Source: Pisaster brevispinus
Taxonomy: Eukaryota > Echinodermata > Asteroidea > Forcipulatida > Asteriidae
Direction: 5' to 3'
Assembly: GCA_023634235.1 (NCBI GenBank)
Contig: JAMKCF010000003.1
Coordinates: 21,794,742 to 21,858,741, forward strand
DNA length: 64,000 nucleotides
A program made the position numbers and the translations under genes. This document shows, one piece after another, positions 1 to 13,100 of the stretch. Position 1 is the first letter of the stretch; every line of letters begins with the position of its first letter. Below the pieces are notes generated by a model. It ran no database searches. It had not been told where the DNA came from and was given only the letters and a program-made list of their open reading frames with translations.

Positions 1-542
1 GTACACCTGTTTTTCAGTGTCACTAGGCTACTTCCGAATAGTCGAGAAGCGTAGTCCAACCACTGTCAGTAGACAGAGTTTAGGCTAAACTTAGCCGAAC
101 AATGGCTGATGATAGTTTTTGCACGAACTTGGGCGTAGATGCCGACATAAATAAAGATGTAGCGAAAGAAGTTGACAAAAAGGCAATTTGACATAATATT
201 GTTATGTAAGTAAACATCCTGTATCGTTTTCTTTTTACTCTGACTATTCACATGAAAACAAGTGTCACAACCTGGGTGTTCAAAATATTATACACTTTCT
301 GGGGCCTCAACGCAGTCTCAGGTAAATAGTGAGCGATCACATTCATTTCCGTTAAAACTAAAGGTTTTAAATGTAATCGATTTTCCACATTACTTTCTTT
401 GATACTTCAAAAGTTATCCATAATCTTTTCATAAATTTACTGAAATAATTCTCACAATAACACAACACGAACCCCTATGAAACCCAAACACCAAGTCAAT
501 GTTTTGTATTGCCAGCAAGTTCACACCATACAAGGCTAAAAG
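1..542. repeat. Dispersed repeat copy A (truncated by the window edge)
   Basis: The sequence closely matches 20408-20949, from ...CACTAGGCTACTTCCG to ...ACCAAGTCAATGTTTTG and AAGGCTAAAAG, with scattered substitutions and small indels. Both copies are intronic in the receptor gene, so this is an interspersed element rather than coding sequence. Confidence 0.75.
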
Positions 543-862
543 TGTTGAAGTTTGTTGAAAGTTTGCAGAAAATGTTGAATTTGATTAAAATATCTGATGA
601 CACGATTGAATGTTTTGTTAACGTTCGGCTGACCACGCCAATCAGGGCGGTTTGTTCATCAACATTGTTTGTTTCAAGACCCACATTAAGTAAACAAAAG
701 AAAAATGACCCACTGGACTGCAGGTTGGATTTATATGATTACTGGCCGTGTGCAAAATTACTGGACTCTGGCCAGTGGTCCCGTTGGTATTCCAAATGCA
801 GCCCTGCATAGTGCCGTGTTGTATAACTTAATGACTTGTCTTAATATTTACTTATTCAACAG

Positions 863-1147
863 CAGACACTACCCCGCCACAAGTATTTAATTGTCCAATG
901 GCAGATGTAGCAGGCAATACTGTATCTACCGTCGGAGGGACGAGCCCTGCTGTTTGGAACTCCGTTGTCGCTTATAACCATGAACCAAGTCCTTCATTGG
1001 CAAATTCTGCAACAAGTCAGTACGGACAAACCTCAGGCACTCAATTCCCATACGGGTTTACCACAGTTGGGTATGAGTTTATCGACAACCCAGTTCCTCC
1101 AGGTCCAGCAAATGTTGCACTTTGCACGTTTTTTGTGGCCATACCAG
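863..1147 (+). CDS. Exon: HYR domain 1 (most diverged)
   Basis: The exon follows acceptor ...TTATTCAACAG and ends at donor CAG|GTGAGA, phase 1-1, 95 codons. It has the HYR pattern: [11 protein letters not shown] at the start, a central [12 protein letters not shown] (the usual FPxGxTxVxY strand) and a closing CTFFVAIP. It is longer than its neighbours, with an insertion rich in Ser, Thr and Asn. Two cysteines frame the domain as in other HYR modules. Confidence 0.8.
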
Positions 1148-4100
1148 GTGAGAGTCAAGTTAAATTGTAGATTTTAGAAATTGAAAGGTGTTGACAGTTG
1201 AGGAAGATCTATTTCAGCCACGTCAAATTATGTATTTAGTCAACTGTCACGTTGTTTAAAGTCCGGGATTAGGAAGTCCCACTATGTTCAGAGATATTGA
1301 AGTAACTATCCCAAATATGCGACACTTTGAGGTTTGGGAATTATAATCATCACGAAACTGATGCGCTTGTATACCTTTTGGCCAACTTTTGCCATGTCTC
1401 AATATCATAGAGCTGGTTTTTTAAAGCTTAAACTTAATTGTGGTTACCACAAACTTGTTGTCAGCCAAACTACCTTGTTTTCCCTACCTTTTGCAACTGG
1501 TATCCTGGTTAATTATTTTGCTGAGCAGAAATTGTTAATGCACTATTTTCTGCTTTACCAGTTAATGCCAGGACCTTCCATTTTTGTACGGATCAACTGC
1601 CGGAATAATTTTTCTTTGAGAGTACAACTGGCACAAAGAAACCATGACTTAACAAAGCACAGGGATTTTATTATTTTTTCCTTGCCATATTCAAGCGCAG
1701 TACAATGAAACGCAAATCATCGGTAATGAGGCAGGACTGGAATCTTAATACTCGGCCCACTCGCCTCATTGAGTCCAAGTACAGAGATGGTAGCATCTAG
1801 CTGGACGATAGCTTAATTTTAACGTGATTGCACGAGAACCACTATAGCATTAATTTCCAAAGTTTTTTGAATGTGCTCTTGTGCGTGCCACGCAGAGGGT
1901 GCTCATGAAAACAAGAAGAAAACAAAAAACAAAACAAACATCATAATGCATCTGCACACGCAACACATTGCCAAGATAACGGAAAACTAGTTCTTCGAAG
2001 GATTTGAAGATTTGCACGGTTGTGAACACAATGAACATATAATCTGCTTCTATCTTCTTACGAGAGTGAGGTGATCGAAACACCCAGTTGTTACATCATC
2101 AGTACCATCAGTGACCATGAATCTCCCGAACATGTTTTTGTGTAGTTAGTTAAACACTGTATTTTTTCCACCTCCTAGTATTTCTATTAAGGAAAACACG
2201 CTAAGTGGAAACTTAATGACCGTTAAACCTGGTTTATTTGCTAAGCTGTAATTCCGTAATAATGCGTGTCATGTCATGCTCGAGCCAAAGATGGCGGCGC
2301 CCGGCCGGGCTACGTGACGTCACTTAACAACAACAATAGACCTGAGCAAGTCCTTATTCAATACATTGCACACTGCAACCAGAAACTTCATGTTCTAAAG
2401 GTTAAAGCATCTATCATTTTGATTTGTTCTTTTTCTCGTAGTCATGGGTGATACTACTCCGCCGCATACAGAGACCTGCCCCAATGATGTATTCATTACC
2501 GTTTCCAACACTAGTTCACAAGGGATTGCAAGCTGGGTTGAACCTGTACCCTTGGATAATAACATCATTGTCCGAAGGTCGTGGAGATCTCACGCACCCG
2601 ACACCCTCTTCCTACTGGGTACTACAACAGTGACGTACAGGTGGATCGATCCATCAAATCCAGTGACGCCATTAGTATGCACGTTCACGGTAACTGTGTC
2701 AACTGCAGGTACGTACCAACCAGTCTCAATAAAGAGACAAGCATCCTGATCGTAGTGGGACGTAGTTCCACAGTAAGTCACGCCCACTTCATCCAAACTG
2801 GCTCCACTGATTACTAGAAGCCCTTCAGGAGCCGCAAAAAGAATGTTGCAACTATGTTTTCTTTCCCAGTACCCTGAACGTTGGCACAATGTCAGCCCAA
2901 TCTTACCCAACCTTATGTTATTGCTGTATCGGTTAAGTATATACAAACGTTTCAGGAATACTGTTAATTGATATGTCAACATAATCAATGAATTACTTTC
3001 AACAATACTTGCCGAAATACCAGACTTCACACTACATCTTTATACTAAACATCGTAAAGCATGAACTAAATACAGACCGATTTCTTATTATATAAAATGC
3101 ATGCAGCATTCCGCACGATGCTCAATGTGGCCAAGATGAGCTTATGATAGCTGATTGGAAACGTGAGTCTTTTGTCTTCAAAACAAAACGCAATTAATAG
3201 TAGCCGAAAGTATCTCAAAAAGTAAAGGTCCGATCATCAAAATGTTTTCGATTACATATACTTGTGGGATATCTTATACCTTTTTTGTTGGCCTAAAACG
3301 CTGAATGGCGCCCTATGACATCAATCATTGCGCATTTTGTATGTGTGTACAAAACCTATGACTCTTAAAAGGACCAGACACCAGACATTTAACCAGTTCA
3401 TACATTCGTACATTTGAAAGTTTCACAATTATTGACAAAATGCGTATATTGAAATTTAACATCCATGAATTGTCGCATGACTGCTTGCAATGGTTTCTTT
3501 CGATACAACGTATGCACTACACTAAACTCCTGGATGTCTTGACACTATTGTGCACATTTAACCCGTAAATATATTTGTACAATTGATAGCTGACACAAGT
3601 AAAGGTAGAGGAATGTGTTTACCTTGTCAGTTAACAGTTACTTTGCAACACAGAGCCTCATGTCTACCACTACAGTCTATGATGACCGAAGGGAAAATAA
3701 ACCAAATTGACTCAAGCGATGGCGCACGAATTATTTAAACTCTTACCTGAACAGCAATAACAAACAACGAAAACCGCGATATTTTTCTCCTTTATTTCAT
3801 AGGGAACGAATTAGGGTCCTTTTGCACATGTTTAAGTTAAAATGAAGGTCAAATTTAAGGTCAGATTCAGGGTCAGGTTTAAAATCAGTTTTAGTATCAG
3901 AATGAAGATTTTTAGGTTAAGATCTTGATTTAAAGGTTAAAGGCACACTTAAAGAAAAAACAGGTCATACCGAAGGTGAAGGGTCCTCTATCTCGCTAAC
4001 AGGCTCACTTTAAAGGTATGGAGCGTTTAGTCAAAGCCAAACAAAAAGGAACAGTTTTGTGCTTGATCCCAAACAACTAAGGTCTATAGGGCCTATAGTG

Positions 4101-7100
4101 TGTACGTTGTAATTAAACTAAGGTACATTTTCACAACGTGATGGTAAAAACAAAGATACCACGTTATGAAAAAATTAAAAGGCCTACAATGTGATGTTCA
4201 CAACTATACGTGTGTAGTTAAAGGTTGAGACAACGTGGCTGTCACAACTCTAATAGTTATAATACATTTGTTTTAACAAAACCAAAATAAAAAGTGATGA
4301 CACCGTGATCATCAACACTTAGCCATTACGTTTTGACAAAACCATACGCAAAGACAAGAAAACGTACACGCCGAAACTTAAATAATACGTTTTAAAGTGT
4401 TACTAGAGCGATTTTGGGGAAAGCAGACATTATATCAGACTACTATTTAATGAGTAGGTTAAGTTATTTGGGTTCATAGTTTGTCTGTAATATCGCATCC
4501 AAAAAAAGGGTCATTATTGGGGATTTGGCAAAACTTGAAAGCATTTCGCTGTCGAGGGCGTTTGATTGGTTAGAAAGATCATGACGTCACAGGGTGGACT
4601 AGGTCGTTGATGATGTTGCGCAATCACGGCTGCAGCAATGTGCGAGCAATGCGAAAGGTCCGTCGAGAATCACACGTCCTGATACATGTCATTGCTAAAG
4701 GGTCTGGATAATACTTAAAATGCCAAAAACGTGTGCTGTTGGAGGCTGCACAAGGAGCAGCACTATAAATCCTCAACTCAGCTTCCTAAAATTTTCAGCA
4801 GATTCTGTTATTAGGAGACAATCGATACGTTTTGTAAACTCAACGCGATCGAACTTCAACGTTTCGAAGTGTTTGTTGATATGTGCATCGCACGCACTTC
4901 ACCGGGAAGCACTTCACCGACGACTGCTTCTGTGCTTGGATACATCGACCAAACTCAAGCAACGGTTTGGATTCACCCCTAAAACTACCCTGAAAACTGG
5001 TGCAGTTCCAACAACACTGAAGGCCCCTAATATTTCTACATCGTGGTCGGGGAACAAGATGAAAAGCCACACAGTGAAAGGGCAGAACGGAGGGGAAAAA
5101 ACTGGAGCGAACAAGGGTGAGTGTGTGGTTGGTGAAATAGTAAAGTGGGACGAAAGTGGAGACTGGCCGCAGCATGCAGGCATGATCGGACCGGCCCCCA
5201 GCCAAAGTTTCCCCATGTTTTCAAGGGAGTGCGGCTTCGACGTGTGCATGGTAATCTTTATATGTGTTTGCCCTATTTACGTGATACATTTCATAGTGGT
5301 CTTGCATTTATTGCATGCTGTATTATGTATGAAACGATCGATCAGATGAGATTGAGATCGGGAAGAAAGAGGTGTCCGGATACTGGGCAAAACCAACCGG
5401 CAATTTGTACATAATATTAGTATTATGTTTTGATCGGTGGTGTCAAATGGTGTTCATCAGGTCAATAAACAATAACTACATCATCGTATACATTGTATAT
5501 CTCTCTGTAAAATAGAAGTGGGTAGCTTATTACATCCCTTCCTTAATTAAATAATCCTGTCATCGTTACAAAAACAACACATGGGGAATGTTTCCTTCAA
5601 GTTCAATGTTGTTGTAACTAACTTGTCATAGTAGTCATATGTATCCTCCTGTTGCCAAGGGTACTGACTAGCCAGTAGCCTCAGGCAGTATGAATGGAAC
5701 TATATGGAAGATCTTTCTTGGTCATATAATGAGTGAAATATATTAGTGAGTGTCTTTCCAAAACAAAAACAAAAAACAACCATAAAAACACATAAATAAA
5801 AATTCAGTTATGAATTTGTGTGGTGAATAAAACAAAAATTGTTCTATTTTATTTTTGCTAGATGCTGAAGGAAATGTTTGAACCTAGAGGAACAGCTGTA
5901 CTGTCATCAGCTAAACCATCAACGTCTTCAGCGTCTGCTACACTGTCCACAAAATCAAGTGATCTGATTGATTCATCTGATGAGGTAGATGTTAATTATT
6001 TAATATTCCTAACCATCTATTCTTCTAAAACAACATTTTTACTAATTAAATTTGATTGAAAAGCATTACATAGATACTGAATATCATGTCGTAATTTCTT
6101 GAAAGTGTACAATTCACACACATGACATATTTACTTAGGAGACTATTCCTGTGTTCAGCTCATGTGAAATCATTTTGTGATAGGTCAGTTCAAATCAAGT
6201 GCCCTTTATATGTCACATTTATAATGTTTATTATTTGCCAAAAATTATTTTGTTCATATGTCAAATTTAAACATGTACATGTATTTGTTTGTTCTTAGGA
6301 ATTGACGTTGTCATCATCTGAAATGTTTAGAAGTACTGTAACCCATGATTCATCGACCTACAGCTCAGATACCAAGGTTATTATCGTAGTCTGAATCGGA
6401 ATTTAGAATAATGAAAAAAATAGAGTTTCAACTAAATATAGAATCTAGAAAGTTGATATTGTTTTACAGGAGGCTAAAAATGACAAGCTAAAGGAGTATG
6501 TAAATTATTTAACAGATATATTTTGTGGACCAAAATAAATGTTTATTACTCAAACTCTTTTATTTTATCACAAGTTGATATTGGAATAGAAAGTTTATAT
6601 ATTAAAGGTTGATTACAATACTTTCACAAGCAACATTCTGTGGAATAATTTTGCCAAAGTTGTAATAAATGTGCAAATACAAAATTAAACAAAACAAAAA
6701 CAGTATTAGCATAAGAAGTTTGACGTTGTTAGGAAAGTACTGTATAAATATACATGTGCAGAGCTAAATTGGGTTTCTGAGATAGAAACATTGCACAAAA
6801 TTACCATGAGAGTGTCAACATAATTTAATATTTTTCCAAAAATAAAAGATAGTACAGAAACATAAATAAAGAGCTGTAAAATACTTCCAAGTGGGCATTT
6901 TCATTACCAAAATAAAAAAAGAGGTAAAACTAACACTGTTACTTATATACATAGGCTTGTTGTTTTACCAGCACAACAAACATTTCAATATGTAAATAAG
7001 ACTGTTTTTGTGCAGGACACATGTACTTTTAATTGAGGACTTACTAGTAAAATGTTGAAATTACTTGTTTTTGGGGCTACCACAAAATTCTGTTTAAACT

Positions 7101-10100
7101 TTAATTGCAACCTCTGGATATACCATGCTGTTTGATTAAATTCCATACCAAGTAGGGGTCTAATGATATGATATGATCACAATGCACCACTGTTTGTTTT
7201 ATTATGAAAAATGTAAGTTTAGGAAATGCTACACAGGAAACAATTATTAACACGACAGTAAAAATAGCCCCAACATTTCTCATATTTTCTTTACACACTA
7301 TTACTTTGTCATTTTGTTGTCATTGTAATGTTGTCATGGTCCAGAGTAAAAACGTTAGGATTAAAGTAGCAGTGAAATAATGTTTCCTTTATTTAAGTAT
7401 CACTATAGAAGGTCATATAATTCCTTAGTGGGGCGAGCACACATACTTTAAGTTTGGGGTGAGCAGTCACGCGTGTTTTAAACTCGCTAATCGTTTTGAA
7501 CTTTTCTTCGTACGCCACACAAACACCTGATTTGCAGACATGAACAGAATATTGGAATTCGCAGAGTTTGGAGAATGCCGAGAATTCAGGATTCACTATA
7601 TAAGTGAGGATTGCGGCCATCCTCGGCCCTCACATTTTATTTTCTTCAGTTTCGGGGCGGAGGTCTGCAGAGTAGCAGAGTGGGCAGAGAATTCCTTCTG
7701 AGTGCCCACGTTGGAGCGGCATTTTCGGTTGCCGGACTGTGATGGTCGACATGTTTTAGTTTCGCCGTTCCTGCACGGATCAATCCGTGAAACCTCCAGT
7801 AAAGTTCGTCGCTGCAGAAACCATGCAGTAGGCTGCTACGGGCGCCGGTGGTTTTTCTATGGCGGGGAGTTTGCACGTCGACGAGGCAGAGCTGTAACTT
7901 CCCGAGGGCGCCGGACTTTACGACACACAGACTCGTGACTTGGGCACTGTGTGAGTTTCTTTTCCTCCGAGCTGCGGTCGTCGGACTTTGTTTTACCGGT
8001 TGCGTGAAGCAACGAAGGTACGAAAGCAGAGAGCACTGAGGGGGCGGACCATTTTTCCACACCGGGTTTCATCACATCGCGTGTACCTTGGAAGGGTAGC
8101 AATCTACGGGGACATTTTCATCACAGTAGGCGGACATTGGTCTTCAGCTCTCTACGAGAGAGCCGAGGTATATTAAAGGTTGTTGGGTCTTCGACCCTAT
8201 TTTTGTCTGGGCTGCTCGCCCCCCCTTTAATTTAATTCATATCACAACCGGTTAACCGACTTTTTGTATTGCCTTTTTATTATTATTGTCAGTTTTCGTA
8301 ATGGTTTATATTAAATTTAATTGAACATACTTGCTGCTTCTTATGGTGCTTGTCTGTTTGACTATTTTTGTTACCCTTCAGTTCCAGGGCGGGGTTATTT
8401 TTAGAAATCTCTGGCTTGGGAATTTGGGTCGTAACAAATTGGGGGCCCGTCCGGGAAATTGAATACAAACCAAAAGCAAAGCCAATTCTTGTTGTGTTGT
8501 TGAAATTTAAGGTTGAACAAAAGTCAAACAGATTGTAACATGATTGTAATTTGATTGCTGTGCCATTTATTCATGTGAGATTAATTCTATGGTACTCGTA
8601 GGTCTGGATGGTTTATGTAGTTTTTTTTTACCATACCATCATACGGTCTAAGCAACATTAGTTCAGTATGGCTAGTCCTTTTGATGCTGAAGAATTCACT
8701 AGACGTAAAGATTTTTCCTTTCACCATTTAGAACAGTTGAAGAAAGTAGATTTAAGGGCCGTAGCAGATTGTGTAGGTGCTAACATTACAACAGCCATGC
8801 GGAAAGCTGAGATAGTTCAGGCTATTGGTATTCACATGGGTCTCATAGAAGGTGGTAATGGCGGCTTGAGTGGTGAATATCAGATTGAGTTAGCAAGGAT
8901 AAGTTTAGAGAAAGAACGCCTTAAGCTAGACTATGAGGAAAAGGAAAGACAGATGAAGAGTGAGTTGGAGTTGAAGAAGTTAGAATTCGAACACGAAGAA
9001 AGAATGCAGGAACTTGCGATTAAGGCCAAGGTAGAGAAAGAACCTCGGAAAGAAAAGCCGAACTTTGATTTTTCTAAGAATGTTAGATTAGTACCAAAAT
9101 TCAATGAGAAAGAAGTAGAGACATAATTCTTATCCTTTGAGAAGATTGCCAAACGTCTGGAGTGGCCTGAAAAATTTTGGACTGTTTTGTTACAGAGTAT
9201 TTTTATTGGTAAAGCTCAGGAGGTTTTCGCAGTTCTCTCAGAAGATCAGTCATCCGATTATGCCACAGTGAAGGCTGCCATTTTAAATGCATATGCTCTG
9301 GTGCCAGAGGCCTATCGGCAAAAATTTAGAAAGCTGAAGAGGCAACCAGGTCGTACTTTTGTTGAGTTTGCTCGAGAGAAATAACTGGTACTAGACAGGT
9401 GGTATAGATCTCTGAAAGTTGAGAAAAACTACGAAAACCTGAGACAGGTATTACTCTTAGAGGAGTTTAAGAACAGCATCCATCCTGACGTTAAGTCTCA
9501 TCTTGATGAGCACAAGGTGAAAACAGTTAAAGAGGCCGCAGTAATGGCAGATGATTACGAATTGACTCATAAGTTTGGTAATGATAACAAATCCAATCAA
9601 GGTCGAAGTTGGTACAATAGGAGACCTTATGAGCAGAGAGGTAGTTTTAATAAGGACAAGAGTAGTCAGGGTTCCACAGCGGAAGTTTCGGTAGATAGAA
9701 GCAAGACTAGGCCCTCCAATTCAACTCCTCTGAAGTGTGACTATTGTCACAAGAAAGGCCACCTTAGGTCATATTGTTGGCAACTGAAGAAAGATGAGAA
9801 GTCGTCAAAGACAGTGGCTTTTGTAAACACAGATATAGACTCACTAAAAGCATGTAGCAAGGAACCAATTGATCCGACCGTAGAGTTAGCTCATAAAGAT
9901 AATGTTAGGCTCGACGAGACTTACAAAGTTCCAGAGTGTTATCAGAGTTTTTTGTCGAAGGGTGAAGTTTCACTGAAGTCCACAGATAAGTCCAAGCCAG
10001 TGCTTATTCTTAGAGACACTGGGGCAGCCCAGTCCCTTATGGTAGCTAGTTTGTTGACATGGCCGATAAGTGGTTCAGAAAATGCACATGTTTTGATTCA

Positions 10101-13100
10101 GGGCATTGAAGGAAACTATGTACCTGTGCCGTTACACACAGTAAACATAAAGTCAGAGTTAGTAAACGGTCCAGTGACAGTTGGGGTTGTTTCACATCTC
10201 CCCATAGAAGGGGTTACGTTTCTGTTAGGGAACGATCTAGCAGGTGACAAAGTTTGTGCCTCTCCTCATGTCAGTAACGAACCTGTAGTTAGGGAAGAAA
10301 CAGAGAATCTCCAAAAGGAGTATCCAGGAATTTTCCCTTCTTGTGTCGTAACTAGGTCACAGTCCCGACAAGTTGAGATAGACAAATGTGAGTCTCAGGA
10401 ACTTGGAAAAAACTCAAATGTTTGGCTAGCTGACACTTTCTTCGGTAACTTAGATAAAGATGTGGAAGGAGACGATGTAATGTTTACTCGTAGTTCTTTG
10501 GTCAGAGAACAGCAGACAGATTCTGTAATAAAAGATTTGTCACTAAAAGCTTATTCCGAAACGGAGGCAGAGAAAGTACCAGAATGTTACTATGTTAAGT
10601 CGGGTATCCTAATGAGGAAATGGACACCCCCAGAGAGCCCAGCCAATGAAGAGTGGCGGGTTATCCATCAGATTGTGGTGCCTCCTTGTTATCGTAATGA
10701 CATTTTAGCCATGGCTCATGACATTCCTTTAGCCGGTCACTTAGGAATAAGGAAAACGCAGGCTAGAATAATGCAACATTTTTATTGGCCGAAATTACAC
10801 AAAGATGTTGTTAACTTTTGTAGGACTTGTCACACATGCCAGATGATAGGCAAAGCACAGCATACTGTTAAGCCAGCCCCTTTGATACCTATTCCAGCAT
10901 TTGAGGAGCCCTTCACTAGAGTTCTGGTAGACTGTGTGGGCCCCCTCCCAACCACGAAGTCAGGTTACAGATTTCTTTTGACTATTATGGACATGAGTAC
11001 TAGATTCCCAGAGGCAATCCCGCTGAAAAAGATCACAGCACGAACCGTTGTAGAGGCCTTGGTACAATTTTTTACTAGGTATGGGTTGCCAAAGGAAATA
11101 CAGTCGGACCAAGGGTCAAATTTCATGTCTGGTATATTCAAGCAGGTTATGAAGGAGCTGGGCATTAAGCAGTTGACGTCCTCTGCCTATCATCCCCAAT
11201 CTCAGGGTGCATTAGAGCGTTACCACCAGACACTAAAAACAATGCTTAGGGCTTACTGTCTTGAGTATCCAGAAGATTGGGACAAAGGGGTTTCGTTTGT
11301 TGTTTTTGCTACTCGAGATGCCCCGAATGAGTCCACGGGGTTTACCCCGTTCGAACTAGTATATGGGCACGAGGTTAGAGGCCCTCTGAAACTTGTCAAA
11401 GAGAAATTTCTTGATGATAAGTCTGAGACTAACCTGTTAGATTATGTTTGCACTTTCAGAGAGAGACTTTGGAAAGCTTGCGAGGTGGCGAAAACCAATC
11501 TTCACCCCTCCCAGCAAGTTATGAAGTCCCACTTTGACAAGAACGCAAAGGCTCGTAACCTCAAGCCAGATGATCAAGTACTAGTCTTGCTACCCATATC
11601 AGGTGAGCCATTGAATGCTAAGTTCAGTGGACCTTACCGTGTGATTAAGAGGCTCAATAGTGTAAACTTTATTGTGAGCACTCCAGATAGGAGAAAACAC
11701 CAGCGTCTGTGCCACATTAATATGCTCAAGCCATATTATCCACGAGAACCTGTAGCGGTAGTTAGTCTAGTGAGTGACAATAATGATCCAAGTAGTGAAG
11801 ATGTAGAGTTCGGTAATGAGGCAGAAAGGCATGATAAAATGGAACCTTCATCTCTAAAGTTAGCCAACTCTGAAGTACTAGAAAATCTAGGCAGTAAGTT
11901 GGACCATCTGTCCAAAGACAAACAAAGTGACGTTGCTCAGGTGATTGAGGAATTCAAACATCTGGTTACGAACGAGCTAGGCTGTACTACCAAAGCAATT
12001 CATGATGTTGATGTAAACGATGCTAAGCCAATTAAACAACACCCTTACCGCTTAAATCCGGATAAGTTGGCAGAGGTTAGGAAAGAAGTCCAGTATATGC
12101 TAGAGCATGATATAATTGAGCCAAGTCAAAGTAATTGGAGCTCTCCAATTGTCATGGTTCCAAAGCCAGATGGAACTACCAGGTTTTGCATAGATTACAG
12201 GAAAGTAAATGCAGTGACTAGATCTGACTCTTTTCCGATTCCTAGAATTGAAGATTGCATTGATAGAGTTGGTAAGGCAGCCTTTGTCAGTAAAATTGAC
12301 CTGTTAAAAGGCTACTGGCAGGTACCGTTATCTGATAGGGCGAAGGAAATTTCAGCTTTCGTTACACCAAATGGGTTGTTTCAAAGTAAAGTCATGCCTT
12401 TTGGCATGAAGAATGCTCCAGCGACTTTTCAGCGGCTCATGAATCATGTGATAGCAGGGTTAGACAACTGTGTTGTTTACATAGATGATGTTTTGGTGTA
12501 TAGTGATACATGGGATGATCATATCAAACATTTAAAAGATCTGTTTGTTAAACTTTCTGACGCAAATCTTGTGATCAATCTTAAGAAGAGTGATTTTGCG
12601 AAGGCTCAGGTCACGTATCTAGGGCATGTAGTTGGTCAGGGGCATGTATTGCCTAGAGAAGCAAAGATAAAAGCTATCGTAGATTTACCTGTACCCAAAA
12701 ATACAAGGGAACTGCGTAGAATACTTGGTATGGCCGGTTTCTACAGAAAATGTGTACACAATTTTAGTGATGTGGTAGCCCCTTTAACTAATTTGCTCAA
12801 GAAGAATGTGAAATTTAAATGGTCAGATTATTGCCAAACGGCGTTCGAAAAGTTGAAAGCAGTGCTTGCAAACCAACCAGTCCTGGTTGCTCCAAACTTC
12901 ACCAGGCCATTCAAAATGGCTGTGGATGCGAGTGACATTGGAGTGGGGGCTGTTCTGTTGCAAGATGATGACTCAGGAATCGAAAAACCAGTTAGTTATT
13001 TTTCCCGTAAATTAAATAAGCACCAGAAAGCATATTCTACGGTAGAAAAAGAAACTTTGAGTCTTGTGTTAGCTTTGCAACACTTTGAGATTTATGTTAC

